DNA from: DATFWC01 sp045801465
Lineage (GTDB): Bacteria > Pseudomonadota > Alphaproteobacteria > Rhizobiales > Xanthobacteraceae
Direction of reading: 5' to 3'
DNA length: 24,117 bases
Assembly (NCBI GenBank): GCA_045801465.1
Contig: JBJMSU010000151.1
Span: 1-24,117 of the forward strand
The notes beneath the pieces were generated by a model. It had not been told where the DNA came from. It worked only from the letters and a program-made list of their open reading frames with translations, and ran no database searches. This document shows positions 15,336-22,669 of this stretch, one piece after another (position 1 is the first letter of the stretch; every line of letters begins with the position of its first letter). Made by a program: the position numbers and the translations under genes.

Positions 15336-15411
15336 CTCGTGCCGCCGATTTGAAGCTCCCAAAGCGCCTGCCGCACGCCGTGTAGGAACTTCAAGTCGAA
15401 GGCGGCACGAG
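15336..15411 (-). repeat. Palindromic unit B1 of the inverted second module copy
   Basis: Perfect 11-bp outer arms CTCGTGCCGCC (15336-15346) and GGCGGCACGAG (15401-15411); inner arms TTGAAGCTCC (15350-15359) and GGAACTTCAA (15385-15394) match at 9 of 10 positions; loop 25 nt. Total 76 bp, separated by 12 bp from B2. Read on the minus strand it aligns, with clear divergence, to unit A2. The divergent hisB/hslV gap 15274-15556 otherwise shows no sure promoter, and I found no clear RpoH-type motif before hslV. Confidence 0.75.
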
Positions 15412-15423
15412 AACCATAGACTT

Positions 15424-15499
15424 GCCAGTGCCCTTTGAACCCGACGTTCGCAATCGGACTCGCGGCAAATGCAGGCGAACTTCGGGTTCGGGCGCTGGC
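15424..15499 (-). repeat. Palindromic unit B2 of the inverted second module copy
   Basis: 76-bp inverted repeat. Outer arms 15424-15433 and 15490-15499 match at 9 of 10 positions; inner arms GAACCCGACGTTCGC (15437-15451) and GCGAACTTCGGGTTC (15475-15489) match at 14 of 15; loop 23 nt; the only asymmetry is a TTT bulge. On the minus strand its left arm is identical to that of unit A1, and the loop shares TTTGCCGCGAGT. Confidence 0.85.
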
Positions 15500-15556
15500 C
15501 GGGACGGTTTGCATTCACCACCCCCAATCCCTAAATCAGGCACCCACAGGCCTCGC

Positions 15557-16111
15557 ATGCAGTCCCCTCAATCCGATCTTTGGCATGGCACCACCATTCT
15601 CACGGTCCGCAAGGGCGGCACGGTGGTGATCGGCGGCGACGGCCAGGTCTCGATCAATCAGACGATCGTCAAGGCCAACGCCAAGAAGGTGCGCCGGCTC
15701 GGCAAAGACGACGTGATCGGCGGCTTCGCCGGTGCTACGGCCGACGCGTTCACGTTGTTCGAGCGGCTGGAAAGCAAGCTCGAGCAATATCCCGGCCAGC
15801 TCACCCGCGCGGCCGTCGAGCTCGCCAAGGACTGGCGCACCGACCGCTACTTGCGGCGGCTGGAGGCGATGATGATCGTCGCCGACAGGGACGTGTCGCT
15901 GGTGCTGACCGGCACCGGCGACGTGCTCGAGCCGGAGGCGGGCGCGATGGGAATCGGCTCCGGCGGCAATTATGCATTGGCGGCGGCGCGCGCCCTGATG
16001 GACAGCGAACTCGACGCCGAGGCGATCGTCAGGAAGGCCATGGCCATCGCGGCCGATATCTGCGTCTATACCAACCGCAACCTGATCATCGAAGCGCTGC
16101 CGGCCAAGTGA
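15557..16111 (+). CDS. hslV: ATP-dependent protease subunit HslV
   Basis: Peptidase subunit of the HslUV (ClpYQ) complex, a two-ring threonine protease of the proteasome beta-subunit family. 184 residues. The active-site threonine is expected at Thr12, after MQSPQSDLWHG: the sequence G-TTILTVRKGG matches the mature N-terminus, so an 11-residue propeptide must be removed. In E. coli Thr instead follows the initiator Met. GDGQVS and MGIGSGGNYA are conserved. I chose ATG 15557 because a longer frame from 15422 runs through palindromic unit B2. It is the first gene of a two-gene operon; hslU begins 10 nt after its stop codon. Confidence 0.96.
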   Translation: MQSPQSDLWHGTTILTVRKGGTVVIGGDGQVSINQTIVKANAKKVRRLGKDDVIGGFAGATADAFTLFERLESKLEQYPGQLTRAAVELAKDWRTDRYLRRLEAMMIVADRDVSLVLTGTGDVLEPEAGAMGIGSGGNYALAAARALMDSELDAEAIVRKAMAIAADICVYTNRNLIIEALPAK

Positions 16112-16121
16112 TCCAACGCTG

Positions 16122-17429
16122 ATGACAGACTTCTCGCCTCGCGAAATCGTGTCGGAGCTGGACCGCTTCATCATCGGCCAGTCGGACGCCAAGCGCGCGG
16201 TTGCGATCGCGCTGCGCAATCGCTGGCGGCGGTTGCAGCTCGACGAGCGCCTGCGCGAGGAAGTGCTGCCGAAAAACATCCTGATGATCGGCCCGACCGG
16301 CGTCGGCAAGACCGAGATCTCGCGGCGACTCGCCAAGCTTGCCGGCGCCCCATTCCTCAAGGTCGAGGCGACAAAGTTCACCGAAGTCGGCTATGTGGGC
16401 CGCGACGTCGAACAGATCGTGCGCGACCTGGTCGAAATCGCCATCGCGCTCACGCGCGAGAGGAAGCGCAAGGATGTCGCCGTGCGCGCGCAGAGCGCCG
16501 CCGAGGAGCGCGTGATCAACGCGCTGGTGGGCGCCAATGCGAGCACCGCCACCAAGGAAGCCTTCCGCAAGAAGCTGCGCGCCGGCGAGCTCGACGACAA
16601 GGAGATCGAGATCGAGGTGCAGGCCTCTGGCGCAGGAATGCCGCTGTTCGAGATCCCCGGCATGCCGGGTGCGCAGGTGGGGGCCATCTCACTCGGCGAC
16701 ATCTTCGGCAAGGGTTTCGGCGGGCGCACCAAGAACCGGCGGGTGACCGTGCAGGAATCGCACGAGATCCTGCTCAACGAGGAGTCGGACCGCCTGCTCG
16801 ACCAGGAGCAAGTGGTTCAGGAGTCCATCAAGGCGGTCGAGAACAACGGCATCGTGTTCCTCGACGAGCTCGACAAGATTTGCGCCCGCGACGGACGGAT
16901 GGGCGCCGACGTGTCGCGCGAAGGGGTGCAGCGCGACCTGCTGCCCTTGATCGAGGGCACGACCGTCTCGACCAAGCACGGATCGGTCAAGACCGACCAT
17001 ATCCTGTTCATCGCCTCCGGCGCGTTCCACATCTCCAAGCCGTCGGACCTGCTCCCCGAGCTGCAGGGACGGCTTCCCATCCGGGTCGAGCTGCGCGCGC
17101 TCACGCGCGATGACTTCGTCCGCATCCTCACCGAGACCGAGGCCTCGCTGATCAAGCAGTACGTGGCCCTGCTGGCGACCGAAGGGGTGGCGCTAGAGTT
17201 CACCGCCGACGCCATCGATGCGATCGCCGACATTGCCGTGCAGGTCAATTCGAGCGTGGAGAACATCGGTGCGCGGCGCCTGCAGACCGTGATGGAGCGC
17301 GTGCTCGACGAGATCTCGTTCGCGGCGCCCGACCGCTCCGGCGACGCCATCAAGATCGATGCCGCCTACGTGGAACAGCACATCGGCGATCTCGCCAAGA
17401 ACGCGGACCTGAGCCGGTTCATTCTGTAG
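16122..17429 (+). CDS. hslU: ATP-dependent protease ATPase subunit HslU
   Basis: AAA+ unfoldase that feeds substrates to HslV. 435 residues, close to the E. coli 443. Walker A GPTGVGKTE (57-65), the pore loop GYVG (90-93), an intermediate I-domain (about 105-235) with a charged helical segment, Walker B VFLDELD (245-251), sensor region GRLPIRVEL (316-324), and the C-terminal LSRFIL tail that docks into HslV. The upstream gene is hslV (10-nt gap, no strong ribosome binding site, so probably coupled). Downstream it converges on a small minus-strand membrane protein gene after 73 bp. Confidence 0.97.
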   Translation: MTDFSPREIVSELDRFIIGQSDAKRAVAIALRNRWRRLQLDERLREEVLPKNILMIGPTGVGKTEISRRLAKLAGAPFLKVEATKFTEVGYVGRDVEQIVRDLVEIAIALTRERKRKDVAVRAQSAAEERVINALVGANASTATKEAFRKKLRAGELDDKEIEIEVQASGAGMPLFEIPGMPGAQVGAISLGDIFGKGFGGRTKNRRVTVQESHEILLNEESDRLLDQEQVVQESIKAVENNGIVFLDELDKICARDGRMGADVSREGVQRDLLPLIEGTTVSTKHGSVKTDHILFIASGAFHISKPSDLLPELQGRLPIRVELRALTRDDFVRILTETEASLIKQYVALLATEGVALEFTADAIDAIADIAVQVNSSVENIGARRLQTVMERVLDEISFAAPDRSGDAIKIDAAYVEQHIGDLAKNADLSRFIL

Positions 17430-17502
17430 CGAAGCTGTCCCTCCCGCCCGACTGCCGGATCAGTCCACACGTGTCTTGGCCGTCCTGCGAACTCGCTGTT
17501 CC

Positions 17503-17769
17503 TCAGGCGCGCGAAAACCGCCACCACAGCAAGACCGCCACCGCGGCCGGAATAGTGAAAACCATGACCGCGATCGGCGTTTCTTGCGCGACGGTGTAGC
17601 CAGCCCGGCTGACGCCCAGCCACATGTTGATCAGCGCACAGATCAGCCAGACAGGGATGAAGCACAAGGCCGCCGTGGCCATGGGACCTGGGCCACCGAT
17701 CCAGCGGCCCAGCAGGATGGCGATCAGCAGCAGAACGAAGCCGCCCGCAATCACGAGGATCGTGTGCAT
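17503..17769 (-). CDS. Small hypothetical membrane protein
   Basis: 88 residues, mostly hydrophobic. Three likely membrane segments: about 3-22 (VIAGGFVLLLIAILLG), 31-50 (ATAALCFIPVWLICALIN) and 64-82 (TPIAVMVFTIPAAVAVLLWW), the last ending FSRA. ATG 17769 has a strong ribosome binding site (GGAGGAGGG, ending 4 nt before ATG). A longer in-frame start inside smr is unlikely. I do not recognise a named family. It is the last gene of the timA-mltA-smr strand, 55 bp after smr. Confidence 0.75.
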   Translation of the reverse strand: MHTILVIAGGFVLLLIAILLGRWIGGPGPMATAALCFIPVWLICALINMWLGVSRAGYTVAQETPIAVMVFTIPAAVAVLLWWRFSRA

Positions 17770-17824
17770 GCTGCCCTCCTCCGATCGGCGCCGTTCGATC
17801 AGGCGACGGCGCGCCCTTCTCCGC

Positions 17825-18400
17825 TTATATGACGCGCGGCCGGCGCAACCGAACGTAAAGCGCGCCTTCGCCGCCGTGACCGACATGGGCAGCTTCGAAG
17901 CCCAGCACGAGGCGGCGAAACTCCGGCGCGTTGAGCCAGTGCGGCACCAGGCGTCGGAGCACGCCGCGTTCGCTAAAAGGATCACGCTCGGCGCCGCGCC
18001 CGCCCTTGCCCGTGACCACGAGGACGATTTTCACGTCTTGTGCTTGGGCAGTGCGTAGGAAATGGACGAGCGCGTCATGCGCTTCGCGCTGCGTGAGACC
18101 GTGGAGATCGAGCCGGCGTTCGATCAGTGCATCATCTTTGGCAAGACGCTGCCGCAGCCGGCGCTCGAGCGGGGCGAGCGGCGGCGGGCCTCCTTTTTTT
18201 CCCGCGCGTGCGGCAGGCACCGCAGGCATTTCTTTCGACTGCTCGCGCGATGCCTCGGGCGCGGGCGGCGCGGCAGCCGACGCGCCGTCATCCTGGGCGA
18301 TGGGTTTCAATGGCTTGACCGCGTGGGTGGCGGTTTTCCACAACGTGTGTTCGTCCGCACTGAGCCGCCGCGGCCGACGCTCGTTGGGATTGCGGATCAT
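17825..18400 (-). CDS. Smr domain protein
   Basis: 191 residues: a basic, Pro/Ala-rich N-terminal half that is probably disordered, then a C-terminal Smr domain. Motifs are RLDLHGLT (96-103), VVTGKGG (128-134) and HVGHGGEGALYV (172-183), the LDLHGL / GTGKG / HGG signatures of MutS2-type Smr nuclease domains. It is a stand-alone Smr protein of the kind common in alphaproteobacteria; the exact target (nucleic acid or ribosome) is not known from the sequence. Its ATG overlaps the mltA stop codon in an ATGA quartet (18400-18397). Confidence 0.93.
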   Translation of the reverse strand: MIRNPNERRPRRLSADEHTLWKTATHAVKPLKPIAQDDGASAAAPPAPEASREQSKEMPAVPAARAGKKGGPPPLAPLERRLRQRLAKDDALIERRLDLHGLTQREAHDALVHFLRTAQAQDVKIVLVVTGKGGRGAERDPFSERGVLRRLVPHWLNAPEFRRLVLGFEAAHVGHGGEGALYVRLRRPRVI

Positions 18401-19833
18401 TGCGTGCGCGCGGATCTCTGGCGCGGCGGTTTCGCTTTCGCCGCGTGAACGCGCAGTCGTGCTTTTGCGGAAACGGCGTTCGTGCTCATCGACTGCGCGG
18501 CAGCTTCATCGCCGCGTATTTTCTTGCGCTCGGCCGGCGTGGCGGTCTCCCGATCTGGCGCGTGTTCCGCCGTGCGGGTCGGCTCGTCCGTTTGCGTCGC
18601 CATGATCTCGGGTCGCACCGGCGGCAGCGGCACGTTGCGCCACCTGGCGAACGGATCGATCTCGCGCGGAAGCAGCATGGCAAAGCGGCCGGGTTGCTTG
18701 ATGCGGCCGCCGATGAGACCGGCCTCCTCGCCGGCGCCGAAATAGATGTCGGCGCGCGCCGGGCCGACGATGGCCGAACCGGTGTCCTGCGCCACCATCA
18801 GCCGGCGAAACTTCGTTTCAGGAACCTCGCTCGCGATCGGCAGGTCGGCTTCGATCCAGAACACGGTGCCATACAGATGCACGTGGTGGTCGACCGCAAT
18901 CGAACGGCCGGGCGTCAAATGGACACCCTGGGCACCGAGCGGCTCGTCGTGAGCGGACAGGCCCGTCACGCGGAAGAAGACGAACGAATCGTTCATGCGC
19001 CGAAGCTCGCGCCCGCCGTCCGGCTGGGCCAGCATCCACTGGCGGATGCGCTCCATGGACATCTCTTCCTTGGGCACTTCTCCGCGCTCGATCAGCACGC
19101 GGCCGACCGGCAGATAGCGATGGCCGTTATGGGCATCGTAGTTGATGCGGAGCATGGACCCGTCTTCGAGCTGGATGCGGGCCGAGCCCTGGATGTGGAT
19201 GAAGAACGCGTCGATCGGGTCCTTGAGCCAGCAGATCTCGAGATGGCGGCCATCGAGCGCGCCGTCCTCGATCTCGGCGCGCGTGTAGTAGCGAGCCCGT
19301 TTCTTGCCCACCTTGCGATAGACCGCGCCCTTGTTGGAGAAGATGCCCTTCTTCTTGCGGCCGGCGGCGATGATGTCGCCCGGACGGCGATACATCGGCA
19401 CGCTGTATTCAGGCGAGGGAAAGCGCGAGCCGGCGACGATCGGTTCGTAGTAGCCGGTGAGGAACCCCTCCGGATCGCCCACCTTGGCGATGCGCAACGG
19501 ATGCAAGTTCTTTTCGAAGAAGGCGCGCGCCTCCTCGTCGTTGAGGCGCGGGGTGGCGAGCGCGCGACGACACACGGCTTTCATCGCTTCGGCGAACCGG
19601 CGCGCGGCCGGGGCCGCCTTTTGCGACAAGAGGGCACGACAACTGGTCAGGAAAGTCGTGTAAGCGGTTGCATGGTCATCGGCGGCCCAGCCGTCGAGCT
19701 GGCTCCAGGAGGAGGGCTCGAGCGATGCGTCGGGGAACTTCAGGGAGCCGGGGCCCGCTGCCCAAGCCGGCAGCAAACCCGCGAGCAGACCGAATGCCAA
19801 GATCGGAAAGCGCGTCACGCCGGCCGAAGTCAT
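18397..19833 (-). CDS. mltA: Membrane-bound lytic murein transglycosylase A (MltA) family
   Basis: Cleaves peptidoglycan glycan strands to give 1,6-anhydromuropeptides; exported. 478 residues. An N-terminal Sec signal (about 1-26, FPILAFGLLAGLLPAWAAG) has no Cys lipobox, so it is probably periplasmic rather than a lipoprotein as in E. coli. The MltA double-psi barrel follows (GFLTGYYEP at 123-131; FFIHIQGSARI at 210-220), then the 3D domain with catalytic Asp350 in AQDTGSAIVG and DIYFGAGEEAG (362-372). After about residue 400 comes a tail of about 78 residues rich in Arg, Ala, Thr and Glu, with no fold I recognise, ending basic. ATG 19833 overlaps the timA stop codon (ATGA). The stop codon overlaps the smr start. 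Confidence 0.92.
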   Translation of the reverse strand: MTSAGVTRFPILAFGLLAGLLPAWAAGPGSLKFPDASLEPSSWSQLDGWAADDHATAYTTFLTSCRALLSQKAAPAARRFAEAMKAVCRRALATPRLNDEEARAFFEKNLHPLRIAKVGDPEGFLTGYYEPIVAGSRFPSPEYSVPMYRRPGDIIAAGRKKKGIFSNKGAVYRKVGKKRARYYTRAEIEDGALDGRHLEICWLKDPIDAFFIHIQGSARIQLEDGSMLRINYDAHNGHRYLPVGRVLIERGEVPKEEMSMERIRQWMLAQPDGGRELRRMNDSFVFFRVTGLSAHDEPLGAQGVHLTPGRSIAVDHHVHLYGTVFWIEADLPIASEVPETKFRRLMVAQDTGSAIVGPARADIYFGAGEEAGLIGGRIKQPGRFAMLLPREIDPFARWRNVPLPPVRPEIMATQTDEPTRTAEHAPDRETATPAERKKIRGDEAAAQSMSTNAVSAKARLRVHAAKAKPPRQRSARTQ

Positions 19834-20546
19834 TGTCCGGCTTCGGTTGCGACCAGTTTCCAGTTGGGATCGCGCGAGCTGACGTCGCGCGCGAACGTCC
19901 ACACGTCGGTCACCTCGGTGACCTTATCGGGCGCCCCTTCGATCACCGTCCCGGAGCGGTCGCGCGTGACCGAGATGAGCTGGGACACGAACCGGACCGT
20001 CACCTGGGCGGTGCGGCCGCGCAGCTCGGCACTGACGATCTCGGCCTTGTCGATGGAGACGAACCGCGTCTCGACGGTCTCGCCGCGCGCTTCGCGTTCG
20101 CGAATGGCCGCCTCGAACCCTTCATACACCTCGCGTGACAACAGATTTTTCAACGCCCGCTGGTCGCCTTCGGCAAAGGCGGTGACCACCATCTCGTAGG
20201 CTTGCCGGGCGCCAGTGAGGAAATGCTTGCCGTCGAATCCCGAATCCGCGGTCGCAATGGCATCGAGACCGGTGGCAACCGCCGTACCGGGTTCCGCAAC
20301 GCCTTTCCACCGCTCCGCCGGGGTTGCTTCCATGACCGGCTTCGCCGCTGCTTCCGTGGCCCGTGGGGGAAGGGTCACCACCTTGTCGTTGGTGGTCGCA
20401 GGCCGCACCGCATCGCGTGCCGAATAGGGATCATAGGGGGGACGCTCGCGCCCGGTGCGCTGGCCGAGCACGCTGCGCAGCCGTAAAAAGATGAATACGG
20501 CCAGCGCAAGGAAAATGATGGTATAAATGTCGAACACGTCTCGCAT
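19830..20546 (-). CDS. timA: Tim44-like domain protein (TimA family)
   Basis: 238 residues. One N-terminal membrane segment (about 8-22, YTIIFLALAVFIFLRLR) and a linker of about 70 residues with Pro/Ala precede a C-terminal Tim44-like domain (about 100-235; SREVYEGFEAAIREREARGE, VRFVSQLIS, DVWTFARD...WKLVATE). Bacterial relatives of mitochondrial Tim44 are inner-membrane proteins with the domain in the cytosol; their role is not firmly settled. ATG 20546 has only a weak ribosome binding site. It is the first gene of a minus-strand operon and is divergent from fxsA, so both promoters are probably in 20547-20816. Confidence 0.92.
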   Translation of the reverse strand: MRDVFDIYTIIFLALAVFIFLRLRSVLGQRTGRERPPYDPYSARDAVRPATTNDKVVTLPPRATEAAAKPVMEATPAERWKGVAEPGTAVATGLDAIATADSGFDGKHFLTGARQAYEMVVTAFAEGDQRALKNLLSREVYEGFEAAIREREARGETVETRFVSIDKAEIVSAELRGRTAQVTVRFVSQLISVTRDRSGTVIEGAPDKVTEVTDVWTFARDVSSRDPNWKLVATEAGQ

Positions 20547-20760
20547 GCTCTCGGGACGAGATCAGGAAGGAGACGACACCTCCGGGGAAGCGCCGGCTCA
20601 TCAGTAGTCGGTACTATCTAGGTACGCGACAAGCGGGTTCCAGAGGCCGACGACCTCCACCTCCTGGGGCGACGCAGCGCGCATCCCACCATAAACGATC
20701 CAAATGGCGGTGCCAACATGGCGCCACGGCAGCGCGGTAGCGTTTTGTGCCGCCTTGCAG

Positions 20761-20774
20761 CGGCCGAAAGGCCG
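20761..20774 (+). other. GNRA-type hairpin in the timA/fxsA divergent region
   Basis: CGGCC-GAAA-GGCCG is a perfect 5-bp stem with a GAAA tetraloop, 42 nt before the fxsA ATG. The 270-bp divergent gap (20547-20816) also has GGTAC twice, 11 bp apart (20610-20614 and 20621-20625). I found no confident promoter or ribosome binding site for fxsA; the region is otherwise unremarkable. Confidence 0.3.
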
Positions 20775-20816
20775 GGCGAAACGGCAGACGCGCACCAAAA
20801 GCGTCCGATTAAGCAT

Positions 20817-21278
20817 ATGTCGCTCTTTTTGAGATGGATTTTTCTGGGTGTCCTGGTCCTGCCGCTGGCGGAACTGGCCGTATTCATCTTGGCGGCCATG
20901 CAAATCGGCATTGCCGCGACCCTGGCCCTTACGCTTGCAGCCTCATTCATCGGGCTTGTCCTGCTGAAGATCGCCGGCCGCACCAGCCTTGCCCATGTTC
21001 GCGTGGCGTTTGCCGATGGCCAAGTGAGGGAGGCGGACATCAGTGCCGGCAGTGTCTTTACCGGACTTGCCGGGATCCTCCTCGTTGTGCCGGGCTTTCT
21101 CACGGACATTCTGGCCTTTCTGCTGTTATTGCCCCCGGTGCAGCACGCCCTGACTGCGGCGCTTGGCCGCGTATTTCGCCCGCAAAGCCAAGCGCCCGAC
21201 GGCGTGGTCGATCTCGACCCCGGCGAGTGGAACCGGGTCGAGGACAGAGGACATCGTCCCCATCTTCCGCCCGGCTGA
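20817..21278 (+). CDS. fxsA: FxsA family membrane protein
   Basis: 153-residue inner-membrane protein. In E. coli overproduced FxsA relieves F-plasmid exclusion of phage T7; the normal role is unclear. It begins MSLFLRWIFLGVLVLPLAE, with TM segments at about 5-30, 32-54 and 74-105 and the conserved LLVVPGFLTDILAFLLLLPP-type segment. The tail after about 118 is hydrophilic, with Asp/Pro. ATG 20817 fits the family; a longer frame from 20718 adds 33 unconserved residues. There is no obvious ribosome binding site at 20817. It is 81 bp upstream of secB on the same strand. Confidence 0.93.
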   Translation: MSLFLRWIFLGVLVLPLAELAVFILAAMQIGIAATLALTLAASFIGLVLLKIAGRTSLAHVRVAFADGQVREADISAGSVFTGLAGILLVVPGFLTDILAFLLLLPPVQHALTAALGRVFRPQSQAPDGVVDLDPGEWNRVEDRGHRPHLPPG

Positions 21279-21359
21279 GCCATCCTTGTCGCCCCGAACC
21301 GCCTGTGTTAGCCACACCGGCGAGCAGGGCAGCCTTGATCGAGCGCCTGGAGGATCATC

Positions 21360-21860
21360 ATGACAACCAATGGCGGACAGACGGCCGGCGCTCCCGCGGG
21401 CGCCCAGCCGGCGCCAGCGCAGCTCAACGTCCTGGCGCAGTACATCAAGGACCTCTCGTTCGAGAATCCGAACGCACCAAAATCACTTCAGCCGGCCCAA
21501 CAGCAGCCGTCGATCAATATCCAGATCAACGTCAGCGCCAAGCCGCTGACCGAAACCGACGTCGAGGTGGAGCTCAAGATCGAGGGCAAGGCGGAAAGCA
21601 CCGGCAGCATTCTGTTTCAGTTCGAACTGATTTACGGTGGCGTATTCCGGCTGCAGAACATCCCGCAGCAGGATCTGCATCCCATCATGATGATCGAATG
21701 TCCGCGCCTGCTGTTCCCGTTCGCCCGCGAGATCATCTCCAGCGCCGTCATGAACAGCGGTTTCCCGCCGTTACGCATCGATCCGGTCGATTTCGTCGGG
21801 CTGTACCGCCAGCGCATGGCGCAGCTCCAAACACAGCAGCCCCAGCAGCCGACGCCGTAA
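21360..21860 (+). CDS. secB: Protein-export chaperone SecB
   Basis: Cytosolic tetrameric chaperone that keeps presecretory proteins unfolded for SecA. 166 residues. An N-terminal Ala/Pro/Gly extension (about 20 residues) is usual for alphaproteobacteria; then LAQYIKDLSFENPNAP, the beta-sheet core (INIQINVSAKPL; LIYGGVFRL) and the conserved CPRLLFPFAREI and GFPPLRIDPVDFVGLY. A Gln/Pro tail follows. The ribosome binding site GGAGG lies 7 nt before ATG. It converges on dnaQ, with only 16 bp between the two stop codons. Confidence 0.96.
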   Translation: MTTNGGQTAGAPAGAQPAPAQLNVLAQYIKDLSFENPNAPKSLQPAQQQPSINIQINVSAKPLTETDVEVELKIEGKAESTGSILFQFELIYGGVFRLQNIPQQDLHPIMMIECPRLLFPFAREIISSAVMNSGFPPLRIDPVDFVGLYRQRMAQLQTQQPQQPTP

Positions 21861-21864
21861 TGCT

Positions 21865-21877
21865 AGCCCGACGGGTT
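21865..21877. terminator. Short hairpin in the secB/dnaQ convergent junction
   Basis: AGCCC (21865-21869) can pair with GGGTT (21873-21877) around GAC, followed on the + strand by TTAT. The stem is short, with one G-U pair. The location between convergent stop codons fits a bidirectional terminator, but the T-run is minimal. Confidence 0.25.
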
Positions 21878-22599
21878 TATGCTGTAGCAGCCCGAGCGTC
21901 GACGCGAGGGGCGAGATATTCGTGCCAGATCGCATTCGCCCCCAGGGTCGCGACATAGTCGAGGTGGGCGGCGCGTTCGGCATCCGTGAGCCGCGGCAAT
22001 AGCGGGGTCGGCCGCACGCGAATGACGGCACGGCCATCCCGTCCCGTCCCTGCGATCGTGATCGTCTCGCCGAGGCCGAGTTGCGCCTGACGCGCGCCGA
22101 TCAGCTCGATATAGACCTCGGCGAGGATCTCGGCGTCCAGCAACGCGCCGTGCTTGGTGCGGCGCGAATTGTCGATCGCGTAGCGCGCGCACAGCTGGTC
22201 CAGGCTGTTGGCTCCGGCCGGATGCTTGCGGCGCGCCAGCAACAAGGTGTCGACCAAGCGGTCGCGCACGATCAGCGGCCTGCCGCAGCGCTCGAGCTCG
22301 GCATTGAGGAACGCGAGGTCGAACGCGGCATTGTGAATGATCAGCGGCGCATCGCCGACGAACTGCAGCAGTTCGTCCACGACTTCAGCAAAGCACGAAT
22401 GGTCCTTGAGGAACTCGGCAGATAGGCCGTGGACTGCGAATGCTTCGGCCGGCATCTCGCGTTCGGGATTGACATAGCGATGGAAGTTCTGCCCGGTGGG
22501 GATGCGGTTGAACAGCTCGACGCAGCCGATCTCCACCACCCGATGTCCCTGATAGGGATCGAGCCCGGTGGTCTCGGTATCGAGCACGATCTCGCGCAT
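21877..22599 (-). CDS. dnaQ: DNA polymerase III epsilon subunit (3'-5' exonuclease)
   Basis: Proofreading exonuclease of the replicative polymerase. 240 residues, close to E. coli (243). Exo I is DTETTG (7-12); Exo II is HNAAFDLAFL; Exo III is the DEDDh type with His and Asp in KHGALLDAEILAEVY. A C-terminal segment of about 50 residues (after LPRLTDAE) should bind the alpha subunit. I chose ATG 22599 because it gives the family start MREIVLDTETTG and has GAGGA 8 nt upstream; the frame stays open further upstream but without family similarity. It is 70 nt downstream of coaE and probably cotranscribed with it. Confidence 0.96.
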   Translation of the reverse strand: MREIVLDTETTGLDPYQGHRVVEIGCVELFNRIPTGQNFHRYVNPEREMPAEAFAVHGLSAEFLKDHSCFAEVVDELLQFVGDAPLIIHNAAFDLAFLNAELERCGRPLIVRDRLVDTLLLARRKHPAGANSLDQLCARYAIDNSRRTKHGALLDAEILAEVYIELIGARQAQLGLGETITIAGTGRDGRAVIRVRPTPLLPRLTDAERAAHLDYVATLGANAIWHEYLAPRVDARAATA

Positions 22600-22669
22600 T
22601 GAAAAGTCCTCAACCTCGGCAACGCGCCGGCGCGGTGTTGCCCCGCGCCCGCGGCCTTTTGAGAGCAGC

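Noticed and set aside
15306..15527. A 73-codon minus-strand open frame spanning the B module
   Set aside because: The corresponding frame in the A module is broken by stop codons and an inserted base, so the inverted-repeat structure is the better explanation.
15422..15556. Longer N-terminus for HslV from 15422
   Set aside because: The added 45 codons run through palindromic unit B2 and would bury the catalytic threonine further from the N-terminus.
15500..15556. Heat-shock (RpoH) promoter before hslV
   Set aside because: A CCCCCAAT word is present, but no CTTG-type -35 lies at the required distance.
18400..20199. A 599-codon plus-strand open frame opposite mltA and timA
   Set aside because: Antisense shadow: both minus-strand genes have recognisable domains and ATGA-linked starts and stops.
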